From: Botrytis cinerea B05.10
Taxonomy: Eukaryota > Ascomycota > Leotiomycetes > Helotiales > Sclerotiniaceae
Direction: 5' to 3'
Length of the DNA: 64,000 nucleotides
Assembly (NCBI RefSeq): GCF_000143535.2
Contig: NC_037322.1
Coordinates: 1,302,001-1,366,000, forward strand
Under the pieces are notes generated by a model, which saw nothing but the letters and a program-made list of their open reading frames with translations, searched no databases and had not been told where the DNA came from. Position 1 is the first letter of the stretch. Every line of letters begins with the position of its first letter. The position numbers were made by a program, and so were the translations under genes. Below are positions 1 through 11,400 of the stretch, piece by piece.

Positions 1-416
1 AGGGTCTCATGATGGCTCATGATGCGGATGCCGAAGCTGAGGAACTTGCCATGAGAGAGCAGCGAAGACATCGTGAAAGTAACATGTCAACAATGACCAG
101 TGATGGTGAACAATCAGGCGAAGACAGCATGCTTCACCCAAGCGGTCGTGCTTCCAGCATTCCTCCAACCCCAGATCTCAGCCACAGATCTAGCACTGCC
201 ATGTCTATCGCCAGCTCTTCTGTCACTACACCTGAAAGACATAGCCAACAATACCATGTCCGAGATGACTTACCAACTAGAATCATCGAAGACAGCGATG
301 AAGACCTTGGTGGCAGAAGCGACACTGGAAGTCTACGACACAGTATGAGTGGAAAGCCAGGAGGATTACTCGGCCGACCTGCAGGAGCTAGGATAAGTGC
401 TCTTGGTGGTCATTAG
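1..416 (+). CDS. 3' end of a gene that begins before the window; unidentified protein
   Basis: The reading frame is open from the first bases of the window and stops at about 416, so this is read as the last exon of a gene starting upstream. About 135 residues are visible from the first in-window ATG at position 9, but that need not be the true start. The visible tail has an acidic and charged start (DADAEAEELAMREQRRHRE), then a Ser/Thr/Pro-rich stretch with SP/TP-like sites (SSIPPTPDLS, VTTPERH) and an acidic EDSDEDLGG patch, and ends Gly-rich (GGLLGRPAGARISALGGH). This is typical of a disordered, phosphorylated C-terminus. No domain is visible and no family could be assigned. The following 120 bases are AT-rich, as expected of a 3' untranslated region. 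Confidence 0.5.
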   Translation, partial: GLMMAHDADAEAEELAMREQRRHRESNMSTMTSDGEQSGEDSMLHPSGRASSIPPTPDLSHRSSTAMSIASSSVTTPERHSQQYHVRDDLPTRIIEDSDEDLGGRSDTGSLRHSMSGKPGGLLGRPAGARISALGGH

Positions 417-2541
417 CCACTACAGCCATTAATGCTCTTGAAGAAACTCGGAATGGACGAATCTTTTTGAAAGCATTAAACTTTCTAGAACACCGCCTCT
501 ACCCTTTATTTTTCAATCTCACCTTTTCATTTCTCTAAGCGTGTTTTCGGAGGAGGCGTTGGATGGCGAGGCAATATCTATCGATTTTTTGCTGGGTTTA
601 GCTAGCTAAGCACTCTCCATCACACTTTTATATCACTTTTAGTTTTTTTTTTATAAGTTTTTTCTTACAGGATTCTCTCGAAAGGAGTTTCTTCACTGGA
701 TTTGTGGATGAGCGACAGAGTAGATACAGAGGTATCAACTCTTAGGTTGGGTAAGGAGGGAATTGGCAGTGGTGGATAGATGGAGTGGTGGATAGATGAT
801 GGAGTGGTGGATAGATGGAGTGGTGAATAGATGGTTGAGTGGGTGGATTGCCATGCGAATGGGAATGATATGTATTGCGATACTACTCTTTTTTTTTTTT
901 TTGTTAGATGGAGCGAGCGACTTGAGAACAATACCCGATGTGAACAGTTAGTTGTATGTAAAAAGATTAAGCAATGGCATTTAGGAGAGAGAGTGGATAA
1001 GAAGAGTAGAAGAGAAAGAGTTGAATGAAAATCTTTTAAATATCGAAATCTGGTTGGTAATTGTGTGATATTTTATGAACTGTTTGCTGTGGTGTAATAG
1101 GGTGGGATATGTAGCACTTCGATGTTTATTTTGATTAATTATAGTTGGAGGAAGTTGAAGGGAGTGAATATTCCTGTTACTTTTATGTAGTATGCCTGCC
1201 AGTGGTGTATGACATGCAAATATAATTACATAGTTAGAAAGGAATCCAAGTACCTACGGTCGGGATCCTGGGTTCGCTATTCGTAGATTGATGTGGCTGC
1301 CTCCTCGTTCATGCGTATTATAATAGTCCGATCAAAGGTCGATAGGAAATGATAGACAGTGAGAGCATTTCGCTGGGGATAATCACTTCAACAAGATGGC
1401 ACAGTGCCTCGTCTACTGCCCCCTTCTCTTTTCAACATGACGTCATTCTAATGATAGAATATATCCATTTTGAATGACGATAATTGCAGAATTTGAAACC
1501 CAAAGTACTTCTTCCCAGATAATCCTCAACACTAGCCAGGACTTTGGTGTCGCTACTCATGAAGACGATGTGCCATGGTCAAATTGCCACGAGACAATTT
1601 GAGAAAGAAACATAACCTGGAGCTTATTGCTTCCTGATTTCTATCTTGAATGCTATTAAATCAAAACCTTAAAATCTTAAGGGGCTACGGGTGTGCGATA
1701 ACGCTTTTACGTTCAGATCTTTGGTATGTATCTGAGAAACTCTGGAGTATATCATACATCATTGTCAAAGATTAATATTGAAAATCCGGCATCAATGCTA
1801 TATCAACCGGAATCAACCGGTGCTCGAAATGGGAAAGTAAATAGTCTGAAAGGAGGACAATCGTTGGTCACGATATTTTCCCAAGAAACTGATCGGAAGC
1901 TGTGCACAAATTACGGCTAGCAGAAAAGAAAAAGGATTACTAGGAGCTCACCAGAAGCTCAACAAGATTAACATACTATGTCATAAAGAAAGAGCAGACA
2001 CTGAGAACTCTTGTACCTCCTCAAACCTATAGTCTTTTCAAGATACTAAGTAACATCATTGCGATTTGCAATATCTGTGAACTTTTGAGTCTTGATTGAG
2101 TCTACACGACTTATACAACTTTGATCATGCAGTGCCAGGGTTTTACCCTCTTTTGATGTGTCTTGGATTTTCCCCAAAAGCCTGTGTATAAGAGTTTCAT
2201 CTTTCCGTAAAACTGCTAGGTGAATATGATCATAGCCTTGTATGATATACTCCGTGGAATTGTTGACTTTGATTCATGACATGAAGTCCACTGGTGGTCC
2301 CAAAACCATGGCTTACATAATGAGATGTGATGTTAGGCTCTACTAGATGTGACTCTAGTAGCTTTAGCGCATAAAAAGCTAGTCGTATCATGTGATATCA
2401 GTCCAATACTGATAAAACCACACCCTGGGATCACTAGTTCAATTGAAGGAAAACGTGAGGTAAATAGATTATCTCTTTCTTCGATCGCTATTCCCAAGTA
2501 TAAACATAACTCCACAAAGTCTCGCACTTTCCGGACTATCC
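417..2541. other. Intergenic region, AT-rich, no gene recognised
   Basis: This holds the 3' flank of the gene at the left edge and the 5' flank of TRM12. All frames are short and lack recognisable domains. It contains a 16-bp minisatellite at 768-834 and homopolymer T runs near 640-650 and 889-902. Otherwise I see nothing in it. Confidence 0.6.
768..834. repeat. Minisatellite, about 16-bp unit, four imperfect copies
   Basis: The unit is approximately GATGGAGTGGTGGATA, repeated with small indels and substitutions. It lies about 350 bp downstream of the gene at the left edge and has no coding context. Confidence 0.75.
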
Positions 2542-3741
2542 ATGATGGAATCACATATTATACCCCCGCCAAAAAGCAACCGTCCTCCAAAACCTAAACC
2601 TCAAAATCCCATCGAATCCACCATTCGATCATTTTTTCAAACCCTCCCTTCCGCATTATTTTCAGAAATCTCGGCTCCCCTCGACTTATTTATATCCACC
2701 TCCCCCAAGCGCTGGGTGATATACTCACCCATGCTTCTTCTCCCCTCTGGATCATTCTCCTCACCACATTGGATCTCTCTCCTCTCTCTTATTTCCCCTT
2801 CCCAAAAAGAAGCCTTCTTTACACAAATCTTGCAGAGCGTATCAAAGAGAGAAGGAAAGAAACTCACGCATCTTGCTATTAATGCTGGAATACCTCTTCG
2901 TGAGAAAGAGAAGGAGGGAGGGGGCGAAGAGGAAAATATATTGAGAAGTCCTAGTGGATTACTCATGTTACATGGAGATTTTGGACCCGATTTCAAAGGT
3001 GATGAACCCACTGAGGAAGATTTCGAAAAGGCGTTTTGGGTGAGTACGAAACAGAATGGGATTGAGCAGGTTTGGGCGCCTAGGTGGACTATGTTTAGTA
3101 GGGGGAATGTGAAGGAGAAGGCACGGCTGTTGGGGTTTCATGATGTTGTTTCGACGGAGAGTGGGAATGGGAAGAAGGAGATAGGGAAGGAAGAGAGGAG
3201 GAATTGGACAGCGGTGGATTTGTATGCAGGGATTGGGTATTTTGTTTTTAGCTATGTGAAGATGGGGGTGGGGAGGGTAATGGGGTGGGAATTGAATGGA
3301 TGGAGTGTTGAGGGATTGAGGAGGGGAGCAATAGCTAATGGGTGGGGGATAAGGGTTGTGAAAAGGGGGGACGTGGTTGAAGAAGTTGGAGATGAGAGGA
3401 TTGTGGTGTTTTTGGAAAGTAATGTGGAGGCCGAGAGGAAGCTGGAAACTATAACGGGCTTTGGCTCAGTGAAACATGTAAATTGTGGCTTCTTGCCTAC
3501 AAGCGAACCTACATGGAAATCGGCTATGAACATTCTGGGAGAGGATGGGTGGTTACATTTACATGAAAATGTCGGAATTGCAGATGTGGAAAGAAGAAAG
3601 GGGGAGATAGAGGCAATGTTCCAAACCTGGCTCACGGAACGAGCCGATGGAAGGAATGTGACGGTTGAGCATGTCGAGTTTGTTAAGACTTTTGCTCCCG
3701 ACGTCTGGCATTGTGTTTTTGACGTTCATGTTGGTAGATAA
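2542..3741 (+). CDS. TRM12: tRNA wybutosine-synthesizing protein 2 (SAM-dependent aminocarboxypropyltransferase)
   Basis: Single-exon protein of 399 aa. The family (Trm12/TYW2) transfers the 3-amino-3-carboxypropyl group of S-adenosylmethionine to the tricyclic base at position 37 of tRNA-Phe, a middle step of wybutosine synthesis in the cytosol. The family motif APRWTMFSRGNVKEK lies near residues 178-192, followed by the Rossmann motif AVDLYAGIGYF (about 224-234) and GWELNGWSVEGLRRGAIANGWG, where the bound SAM is recognised. The C-terminal ...HENVGIADVE... and ...VKTFAPDVWHCVFDV segments also fit. The N-terminal 170 residues are more variable and Ser/Pro-rich. Two ATGs are adjacent at 2542 and 2545 and either could be used. 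The second half is unusually G-rich in third positions and wobble choices, which makes long spurious open frames on the other strand. Identification is strong. Confidence 0.9.
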   Translation: MMESHIIPPPKSNRPPKPKPQNPIESTIRSFFQTLPSALFSEISAPLDLFISTSPKRWVIYSPMLLLPSGSFSSPHWISLLSLISPSQKEAFFTQILQSVSKREGKKLTHLAINAGIPLREKEKEGGGEEENILRSPSGLLMLHGDFGPDFKGDEPTEEDFEKAFWVSTKQNGIEQVWAPRWTMFSRGNVKEKARLLGFHDVVSTESGNGKKEIGKEERRNWTAVDLYAGIGYFVFSYVKMGVGRVMGWELNGWSVEGLRRGAIANGWGIRVVKRGDVVEEVGDERIVVFLESNVEAERKLETITGFGSVKHVNCGFLPTSEPTWKSAMNILGEDGWLHLHENVGIADVERRKGEIEAMFQTWLTERADGRNVTVEHVEFVKTFAPDVWHCVFDVHVGR

Positions 3742-3915
3742 ACTATAGACGTCATGATATCCAACTGATGCAGATCTTCCAATTCAAAAACAGAATGATG
3801 TGGTTGGTCATTGAGTGAGCTATACTAGCTTCGCCCGCAATACGTAATTCCGATTTCCGTAATATAAAAAGAGTGTCCTCAGCACATCTCATCGCATGAT
3901 CCACCAAAGAATACT

Positions 3916-4710
3916 TCAAACTTCTAGGTCCATCAATTCTCCATCTCCTTCTCTGAAAGTCACGGTCAAACTCGAGATATCCCCAACCAACACAAGCGCA
4001 AAATGGACCCAAACAGAGATATCTTCGACCCCAGAAATCCTTTCAATGAACCCCTCCAAGACTTTTGCGACCTTTGTTTCAATTTGTGGGGAATATATTA
4101 TTTCTACACAGAGGCTAGGTTTTACATAGGGTTTATCATGGATATATACCGACGAGGCTGGTGATGCATCAGTGGCTCCACCGTAATGCTTCCATGAATG
4201 AAGAGATAACATGTTCGACTCCTCCAAACCCATTCGAATCACACCTATAATAACATCCATCATAGAAGTCGACATCAACTGTCCATCCGAAAGTATCGCA
4301 TAAAGAATAGTGAACCCATCTTTTGCGCCAAAGTTATCTCCAGAGAATGGTTAGAGCACGACGGAGCACATAATTGAATATGGAGGAATGACCCGGCCTT
4401 CCGCATCGATGAAAGAAAAGAGTGAATTTTTAAAGCGCGAGGGGCGTGCGAGAATAGATACAGCACATGCGCACATCGTAAGTATATCCTCTACCGACGA
4501 CTAGCGAGCTTTCGAAAAACCTCCGCATCTCCCAAATCGAGACCTCGAAAAGATTACCACAAACCCAATGGCAGCTTTTTATGTTTGTACTCAAGTTCCA
4601 AAAATCAAAGATAAAGCCTCGAAATAGTCCTTGGCAATCATAGAACGGAGGGGGCGAGGGGTGCAAAAAACATACCTGATAAGCTGTTTCGTCAACACAA
4701 TCTTACCCAT
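3916..4710 (-). CDS. Possible multi-exon gene, unidentified (weak model)
   Basis: A coding-like minus-strand frame of 120 codons ends at 3916. It stays open upstream (…AKDGFTILYAILSDGQL…) until a stop near 4350, beyond which …SLFSFIDAEGRVIPPYSIMCS… appears in the same frame. A candidate first exon starts at ATG 4710 (MGKIVLTKQLI) and runs into a good donor AG|GTATGT near 4675. I could not find splice sites that join these pieces with consistent phase, so the exact structure is unresolved. It may be a real intron-rich gene, a pseudogene or chance. No family recognised. The 3' end faces TRM12 about 175 bp away. Confidence 0.28.
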
Positions 4711-4750
4711 TGCTTCTCCAACACCGCCGCCAAATTCGCTTAAATCCTCA

Positions 4751-4768
4751 TATATATATATATATATA
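4751..4768. repeat. (TA)n microsatellite / TATA-rich tract
   Basis: A run of alternating TA lies 17 bp before the foldable segment at 4785-4893 and 40 bp before the possible minus-strand start at 4710. It could act as a TATA element for either, but this is inference. Confidence 0.6.
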
Positions 4769-4784
4769 CACACATCCAAACAAC

Positions 4785-4893
4785 GTCGCTACTTTCGGTC
4801 ATCAGCACTCCATTCGGGTCACCTTGGCGCAGTTGGTCGAACGCTGCGTTGTAACACCTTCGGGTGGGTGGAGTGTCTGAGCAGCGAAGCGAC
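4785..4893 (+). ncRNA. Candidate structured RNA (multibranched fold)
   Basis: The segment folds into a closed multibranch structure. The outer stem is GTCGCT (4785-4790) with AGCGAC (4888-4893). A second stem pairs TCAGCACTCCA (4802-4812) with TGGAGTG and CTGA (4869-4880) with one bulged T. Inside are a hairpin CGCAG (4828-4832)/CTGCG (4844-4848) and a CACC-TTCG-GGTG hairpin (4855-4866), which is a stable UUCG tetraloop. A (TA)n tract lies just upstream and T runs lie near 4964-4978, as for a Pol III unit. The sequence TGGCGCAGTTGG resembles a tRNA A-box, but there is no B-box and no tRNA cloverleaf. The order of stems around a TGTAA motif recalls an SRP Alu domain, yet no S-domain or helix 5 partner follows. 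Identity unknown. Confidence 0.3.
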
Positions 4894-5325
4894 AGTCATG
4901 CCCTCATGTCGAAGAGTGCAGCTGGAAATAAACTTCATTCCGGAGAGGTTTCCTTCTAGACGGGTTTTTGCCATTTTTGATGGTTGAATTCCTTTTTATA
5001 TTGTATGAGAAATAGAGGGAGAATGGATGGGTGGCTGGGTGAACCTTATTTTGGCTTAACATAAAAGTAGAATGTTGAGAGGCAAACTCCAGGATTCCTT
5101 TTGGAAATCGGAATGAGTACATAAAATGATAGAGATAATCTGCCAATGCAAGAGATGAATAAATGCGCGCGCATGGCATTTCCCATCGTTTAGGCGGCTT
5201 GGAAGAGTGTGCAAAAGTAAGAGCTAGAGTATTTGGAAAGGGAACTCTTTATGTATTGATACTTATCTACTAGGTATTAAATCTATTCATCTTAACATCA
5301 TGTCTATACTTTTAAACCTAACCAA
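4894..5325. other. Spacer downstream of the foldable segment
   Basis: This lies between the structured segment and the 3' end of the EF-hand gene. It is AT-rich with T-runs and has no convincing reading frame. Confidence 0.4.
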
Positions 5326-6096
5326 TCATTGTTTATCCTTTCTGAACTTGTCAGGAATATTTTGTTCAACAATGGACATCTTATCCAAAGCTGCAACTCT
5401 ATCGGCTTCATCCTCCAATTCATCGTGTTTCTTGAAATGTTCAATATCCTCTGGGTGTATCAGATCCTCTTCCTTCGTATTCTCATCGTGGTATCTGCTT
5501 CGAATTAGCCCGAGGTTCCTTCACAATCGCATTCCCTCTTTACATCCCCCCCAAGGAAGTGATACATACTTCTGCCAATGATGAATTTCATATTCCATCT
5601 CAATATCCCAATGATGGCCAGGTCCCAATCCAAAATCCGGCAACAACGCTCCAGTCCCCGAATACCTATCCCATTCTTCCCTTTCCACTTGTCCATTATT
5701 ATTATTATCCATCAACTTTAATATCTCCTTCAATAAATTATCCTTCTTTTCCTGTGGCACATCTTTTGCGGTTTCGTCTTCCATGCCGTAGAATTTAAGG
5801 ATTTCCGCTTGGTCCCATACGCCGTTGTTATCGAAATCATGCAGTGTGAAGAAGGCTCCCGCATCAAAGTTTTCTATATGATGTTCCTCTGTTTACGCGT
5901 TAGTCAATTGATACACCCCATCGCCTTCAAAGTCAAAAGCAAAGGGATTGGAAGGAATCTCACCAGCCATATGTCTAGTACCCCAATCCGCGTCTGGAGC
6001 CACGGCTAAAGGTTTCTGATGTGCTACACCTCCATGTGCGACGGCCAATCCGACACAAGCCAAGAGCCCGCCTATCCTTCCAAGTCCCAAAGTCAT
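5326..6096 (-). CDS. Secreted EF-hand calcium-binding protein, nucleobindin-like
   Basis: Three exons on the minus strand, 6096-5964, 5888-5570 and 5494-5326, give 206 aa. Phases agree at both junctions (GCT G|AG and CAG AA|A), and donors are GTGAGA and GTATGT. The N-terminus is a signal peptide (MTLGLGRIGGLLACVGLAVAHG), so the protein should enter the secretory pathway. Then come ADWGTRHMAEEHHIENFD and two EF-hand loops, DFDNNGVWDQAE and DNNNNGQVEREE, whose Asp/Asn and final Glu positions fit calcium binding. The acidic, Lys-rich C-terminus (HDENTKEEDLIHPEDIEHFKKHDE) is helical and ends KFRKDKQ, so there is no HDEL retention signal. This matches a conserved fungal EF-hand family related to nucleobindin. 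Its exact role is not known. It is divergent from ORC6 with 339 bp between the starts. Confidence 0.85.
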
Positions 6097-6435
6097 TATC
6101 GTAGGTCGTTAAAGGTAATTATGATGAAAAGTGTCTGTTGTCGCAAAAATCATGAGGTCGGTATCGGATTATTTGAAATGGGAATCGCATCCTCGAGACG
6201 AGACGCTTTGATGTAGAATTCAGGGGTAAGCTCCGGGCCCGACGTCAGTACAAGGATTCGACAGGGAGTATACTCGAGGCTGGACCTTTATTTTTTGAGC
6301 TGCCGTATATTTACACATGACGGTTGAGCTTGTATATCGACATCATTTATCAATGCCATAACCTTTTAACTCTGTCCAAAACTTCTCCTTCACAATAGCA
6401 ATTGAAACTCGCGCAACAATTGTAGCACTCGAAAA

Positions 6436-7700
6436 ATGAACCAGGCCACCTCCCAAGTCCTCTCGAATCTCATTCCCCGACATTCTGGCGCCCTTCCCCC
6501 CGAGCTCCTCGCCCTAACCAGTTCTCTCATTTCACAATCGCGCTTGAGATGTTCATTAAGCCAAGAGCAGGAAATTGGGAGGACGTATGCGTGTGCCAAT
6601 CTTGCCTGTGAACGGTTTGCTCCCCAAACAATTGATTAGAATTTTCTTTGTTCATTTACTGATTGAATCCCAGTTTGAAAACCACCCTAAATCTCCCCAA
6701 AATCGAACCTCGACCTCCTCTTCCTCCTAGAGTTTATAAGAAACTATATGCGTATATTGAGGATACGCTGGCTAGCACGACACCGAAGAAACGCGCGAGA
6801 GTTGAGGGAAATGGAATGGAAAGCGGAAATGCGACACCAAGTAGAAAATCATCCAAGAAACGCACACCGGGTCATGATGATACACCTATAATAAGCACGC
6901 TCCCGCTTCCACATCGTAGTACGCCATCCAAGTCAAAAAGTCTCGCCAGTTTTCGCACTCCGAAGAAAGGGTTACGGTACGAAAAGAGAGATGAGACGAA
7001 GATACCAAGGTGGGTGGGTGTGATAGGTAGAGAACTATGTGCAAAATTGGGGATGAAGGAAGCTACGCCGCATGTTTTAGCTGGAGTAGAAAGTCTGATA
7101 TTCTGGGAAGAAGAAAAGACGAAGAAGGGAGAGGAGATAATGGGGAAGTGGCCGGCGATGATGATGGCGGTTTGGAGTATTGTTTGGGGAAAGTTGAGGA
7201 CGGGCGAGGAGGTATTGAGTGATGAGGAGTTCACGAAAAAGAGGCTGGAGACTTTAAAGGTGTTGAGATTGGCAAGAGAGGATGAAGAGGTTGAGAAGAA
7301 GGTTGGGGGTGGAGGATGGGAGGGCTGGGATTTACCGGATGAGGATGAGGAGGATGAGGAGGAGAGGAGTAATGCGAAAGATGTCAACGGTTGGATGGCA
7401 GAGATTTGCAACAAAGGATGCTTGGAAATGGATTGGTATCGAAATATGGTTAGAGCTGATGGCTCAGATGATACGGAAGACGACCAAGAACGAGAAGATG
7501 CTCTAGACGAAATCCAAAGAGTGCGAGTGCGCGAAGACGAAATGAGATATGGACTCGGAACAATGCGACAAGCGAAAGTAGACTACTTGACGGAGAAGAA
7601 AAGAGCGGAATACAAGGTGTGGGAAAGGAACATCCTGGCTAAGATTTCAAGGCTACAGAAAGAGGGAAAAAATGGAAATGTGATGGATATCGAAGCATAG
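6436..7700 (+). CDS. ORC6: Origin recognition complex subunit 6
   Basis: Two exons, 6436-6614 and 6674-7700, give 401 aa. The 59-nt intron (GTTTGC...CCCAG) restores ...CERLKTTLNLPKIEPRPPLPPRVYKKLYAYIEDTL, the hallmark of fungal Orc6. The N-terminal exon (LIPRHSGALPPELLALTSSLISQSR) is the first cyclin-like TFIIB-type fold. A basic linker with TP/SP sites follows (ASTTPKKRARVEG, HRSTPSKSKS, FRTPKKG), as expected of a CDK-regulated replication factor. A second helical domain (IPRWVGVIGRELCAKLGMKEATPHVLAGVESLIF) follows. The C-terminal third is acidic and charged. Orc6 is part of the six-subunit complex that marks replication origins and helps load the MCM helicase in the nucleus. Identification rests on the conserved exon-junction region. 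Confidence 0.85.
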
Positions 7701-8015
7701 CGAAGGTGTTTTTGTATTGGGATTGATACCCTTCACGGAGTTAATTACAATGGTTACTACGACTTATTCAAGATACAATTCATGATTTATATACGTCAAG
7801 ATTTTGTTTTTCACATACTCATGACTTTTGATTTCATCATGATAACGCGAGAATCTGATTTTATACATGCCAAAGCCAAGGGAATAATCTATCTCACCCC
7901 GTCAATCCTCTACCTAATAAACTTGACACCATGCACTTTTCACCCATTCTCTTTTCAGACCTCTATACAGACTAACATCTCATCCGCCCCATCCCTCTCT
8001 ATCCCAACCAACAAT

Positions 8016-8047
8016 GCCTCCTCCTCCTCCTCCTCCTCTCCTCCTCC
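8016..8047. repeat. (CCT)n microsatellite
   Basis: CCT/CTC trinucleotide run in a pyrimidine-rich tract 300 bp downstream of ORC6. It creates Ser- or Pro-rich spurious frames. Confidence 0.8.
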
Positions 8048-8175
8048 ACAAACCCCTATACCACAAACCCACAAACCTTACATCTCACGCCCCCCCTCAA
8101 GTCTCCACCAACTATCCTAATAATCCAATATCCCATCCCTCCCTGCCCCCCGCCCACTCCCACAAAACACTATCG

Positions 8176-8202
8176 CACATCACACATCACACATCACACA
8201 CC
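8176..8202. repeat. (CACATCA)n microsatellite
   Basis: Short run of CACATCA-like units in the same pyrimidine and A-rich spacer. Confidence 0.7.
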
Positions 8203-8427
8203 ATACCTACCCATCCCACATCCCCCATCTCGAATTCCACTGCGCATTACCTACTCATCAACATACCCACGACGAATCTCCGTATTCTCACCGGGACGAA
8301 GTCAAAACACACGAGAGTTTTGAGGTATTATCTTGTATTGGGTTTATATCTTGCTTGTCTATGTAGTTTGTGAATGGAAGAGTGAGTTGAGAAGAGTATG
8401 GGAAAGCGGTGGAAGGATGTAGGATGT

Positions 8428-8459
8428 TTGGTTGGTTGGTTGGTTGTTTGTTTGTTTGT
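8428..8459. repeat. (TTGG)n followed by (TTTG)n
   Basis: Adjacent compound microsatellite with four-base units, no coding context. Confidence 0.8.
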
Positions 8460-11400
8460 ACAGAATTGGTATGAGAGGGATTTCTTATGAAAGAGTTGGT
8501 TTTGAGATGAATGGGATTGATTTCATAGTGATGCATTTATCTATAATCTTCTAATATGTTATGAGCTATACCCAGGTATGTATCACAGAACTTTCATCCA
8601 TGGATTCCCCCTCTACTTCCACATATTGAGATGTGGAAAGAGAAGAATACGAGATATATAGAAGCCTAGTCGTGGAAATGTTGAAGGGAGCCATTCCAGA
8701 TTTGGATATTTTGAAATCATTTGTATTTTGACATGCTCTCTCACCGTGGGACAGACAGTCATGGCCCTCAAAGCATGTCGAGGATAGGAATACGATATGC
8801 AAGACCTTTTAGATATTCAAATCCAAACATGGCATTTTCTCGCTTGAAAAAGGCATAGCTGTTTGGATGAATATTGAAGAGGGGAAGTGCGAATGGAAAC
8901 AAAGAGGAAGATTGCATTGACCAAATTGATAATATCTACTCTAAACTGGATATTGTGCACCGTGTGCCAAAAAGAACTCCTTTTGATCATGGCAAGACAC
9001 GGATATTACGGAGGCTCCGATGCAAGTAGAGAACTTTCACACTTTTCTGTTGGTAATGACATCTGTGTTTGCAAGGCCATCGGGGTGGATTGACAATAGC
9101 TTTGACATATGTCAACACTCTTCGCGTGGAGAGATCTCGATATCGATGTGGACATCCAGTCTTTTCATGAGGCGAGGTAGAATGCTTGAGCGTGAATCTC
9201 GGCTCAAAGTGCCATGTCAATCATAGCGCGGTAGGTACATCAAGCACACGCATACACGCCTGTGAATCTCAGTGCTTTGTAAACTTTGCGGAAAGCCATT
9301 CATGTCGTCATATTCTCTGAAAATAGAATTTGACGGGACGTCCCCGTTAGTAATCGCCTTCAGGGACGGGAGAAAAGCCACTTGATCCTGAAATAGCCTC
9401 ACCGCATAAACGTTCTCCGAAGCCTTCGTGCATGAGCTCCCGATTGGAAGAAAACGTGCATTGGACGTCAGATATAAATAAGGGTCTTCAGGCCGTGCTA
9501 GCTTTCGGAATCCATCTTGCATTGCCGTGACGGTTCATATGGCAGTCCTCAAGACGGCTGGCTTCTGGAAGAGAGGAGCGTGTTGGCCAAAGCGTAATGC
9601 CAGTCAGGACGGTGGCACGGTTGAGTATCATTGGTAGAGGCATGGCGAGCTGATGATTCGGCTGACGATCCCATCTGTTCGCCGGAATATTTGTACGGAG
9701 AATTCAGGATACCGGTGTGATAAACATCGCAACGGTTTCATGCTGTGTGATGAGATTCAGAGAGCCCGTTGAGGGAGAAAAAGTAACATGGCTGAATATC
9801 CTCGAGCCAAGCTTAATGCTATCGTGATTTGTGATAGTGGTTGGTGATACCCACACTAGATTATCACCTTGAGAGACAAGAAGTTGTACCTGCTACTGTG
9901 CTGTGCATACATAACACAGCTCCGCGCAGTTCAGACTCGCATGAACACGATTTCTTGGGTTCGCTTGATGTGCGCTTGGACAGATGAATGTTTGGTCCGT
10001 GCCGCTGATACTGCACGAGCCACGCAGATGGTTCAGTGGATTCGAAAGACGGAACAGTGACGATGAGATGAAGAGAAGGGTGGTATTACCATACCAGACT
10101 GTTGGGCGATTGAGAGGTTATGCTTTCTGGAGAGGTCGCCATCCCTCGAGCCACCATGTAGACGAATCGCAGGTAGTTGAGATTGGAGAATGACTTGTGC
10201 ACCGCGTGTGGAACCATCCGACCTGAGCTTCGGAATATTCTCCGGTTGACCAGACAAAGATTCTCGTCGAGTGCCGTGCCGCGAATTCCGTTGGCTAATG
10301 AGGCCTTTTCGTTGCATCCAATCTTGATGATGTCGAAATGGTCAAGTATGTAATCTTAGAACGATATTGGCACTCATAATGAGCGTCAGTTAAGGCTGGT
10401 TCCAACCAGCATCTTCGCATCACTATGTCAACCATATCCAGTTTGGAAACATAATACCATACAAGACCTGCCTAGACAGGGTTCAGCGTGATTGTTCTGG
10501 CTCATCAACGACCATATCAAAGCGTGCGTATATGTATAGTATAATATGCACGTCGTAAGGCATGCATAACAAAACATTCCGATGCATGCAGTAGTGATCT
10601 AGCGGATGATAGAGGCGACGGCGACAGCCAATGAACACGTTATCTAGATGGACAGTGGTAAGTCCTCAAAGCTCGAAGGGAAATTAAGAGGCCGATCTCG
10701 CGAAGTCACATTTTGTGTACTCTGGGGCTTCTGAGGACAAGACTCTGTGCTGGATATTGACGCCGCTTCGTGAGGCTTGGAGAGATGTTTCGAAACATTA
10801 CTGCAATCTCAAGCTGAAATCACACGTCGATAGATAGAGACAGTCTAATCTCCGTAAGGCGTTAAAAATGCCAGGGAGTGGAGAAAAGGAAAGCATTGTG
10901 AATTTAAGTTTCAAGTTCTGGTAGAGTTTTCCTGAGACTGAACAATCAGAACCATTTTCATTTACCCAAGCGACCGAGACTTCATAAGTTCAATTTCCTA
11001 TTACATATAGCCGTTCTCAAGCCGTTATCTTTGCATCTTAGCTTCGCATTTGACGAATCCTGGCAAGTACGTACTTGCTCTGTAAACATCTGGGGAGTCG
11101 AAACACGCTGTCTGCTTGCGTTCATTGGCCAATCATGGTAATCCGAAGAAGGAGTCAAGGGAATCCATCATGTTTGTAGAAATCCATTGCACATTTCACG
11201 CTTGCATCAAACGGCGTGCCGCCTCCTTCAAACCCCAACAATCCTTCGTTGTCGTTGTCGCTGTCCTCATCCTTCCCCCCTTTCTTCGACATCCATGGGC
11301 GTTCTGGAGATACCGTCCGATCTTTTCGATCCCTCCAATCTGTCACTGTGTCAAAAGCAAAGTAAAAATTCCAGCTTTCACGATCTCGACAAGGTTGATC

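Noticed and set aside
4818..4866. tRNA gene in the foldable segment
   Set aside because: TGGCGCAGTTGG looks like an A-box, but no B-box (GGTTCRA) follows and no cloverleaf with acceptor and T stems can be drawn.
4785..5100. Complete SRP (7SL) RNA
   Set aside because: Stem order around TGTAA resembles an Alu domain, but no complementary helix 5 strand and no GNAR-loop helix 8 appears downstream; kept only as an idea.
9217..10317. Minus-strand frames of about 100 codons in the gene-free region
   Set aside because: No domain, no supporting splice structure, and overlapping frames on the other strand of similar length.
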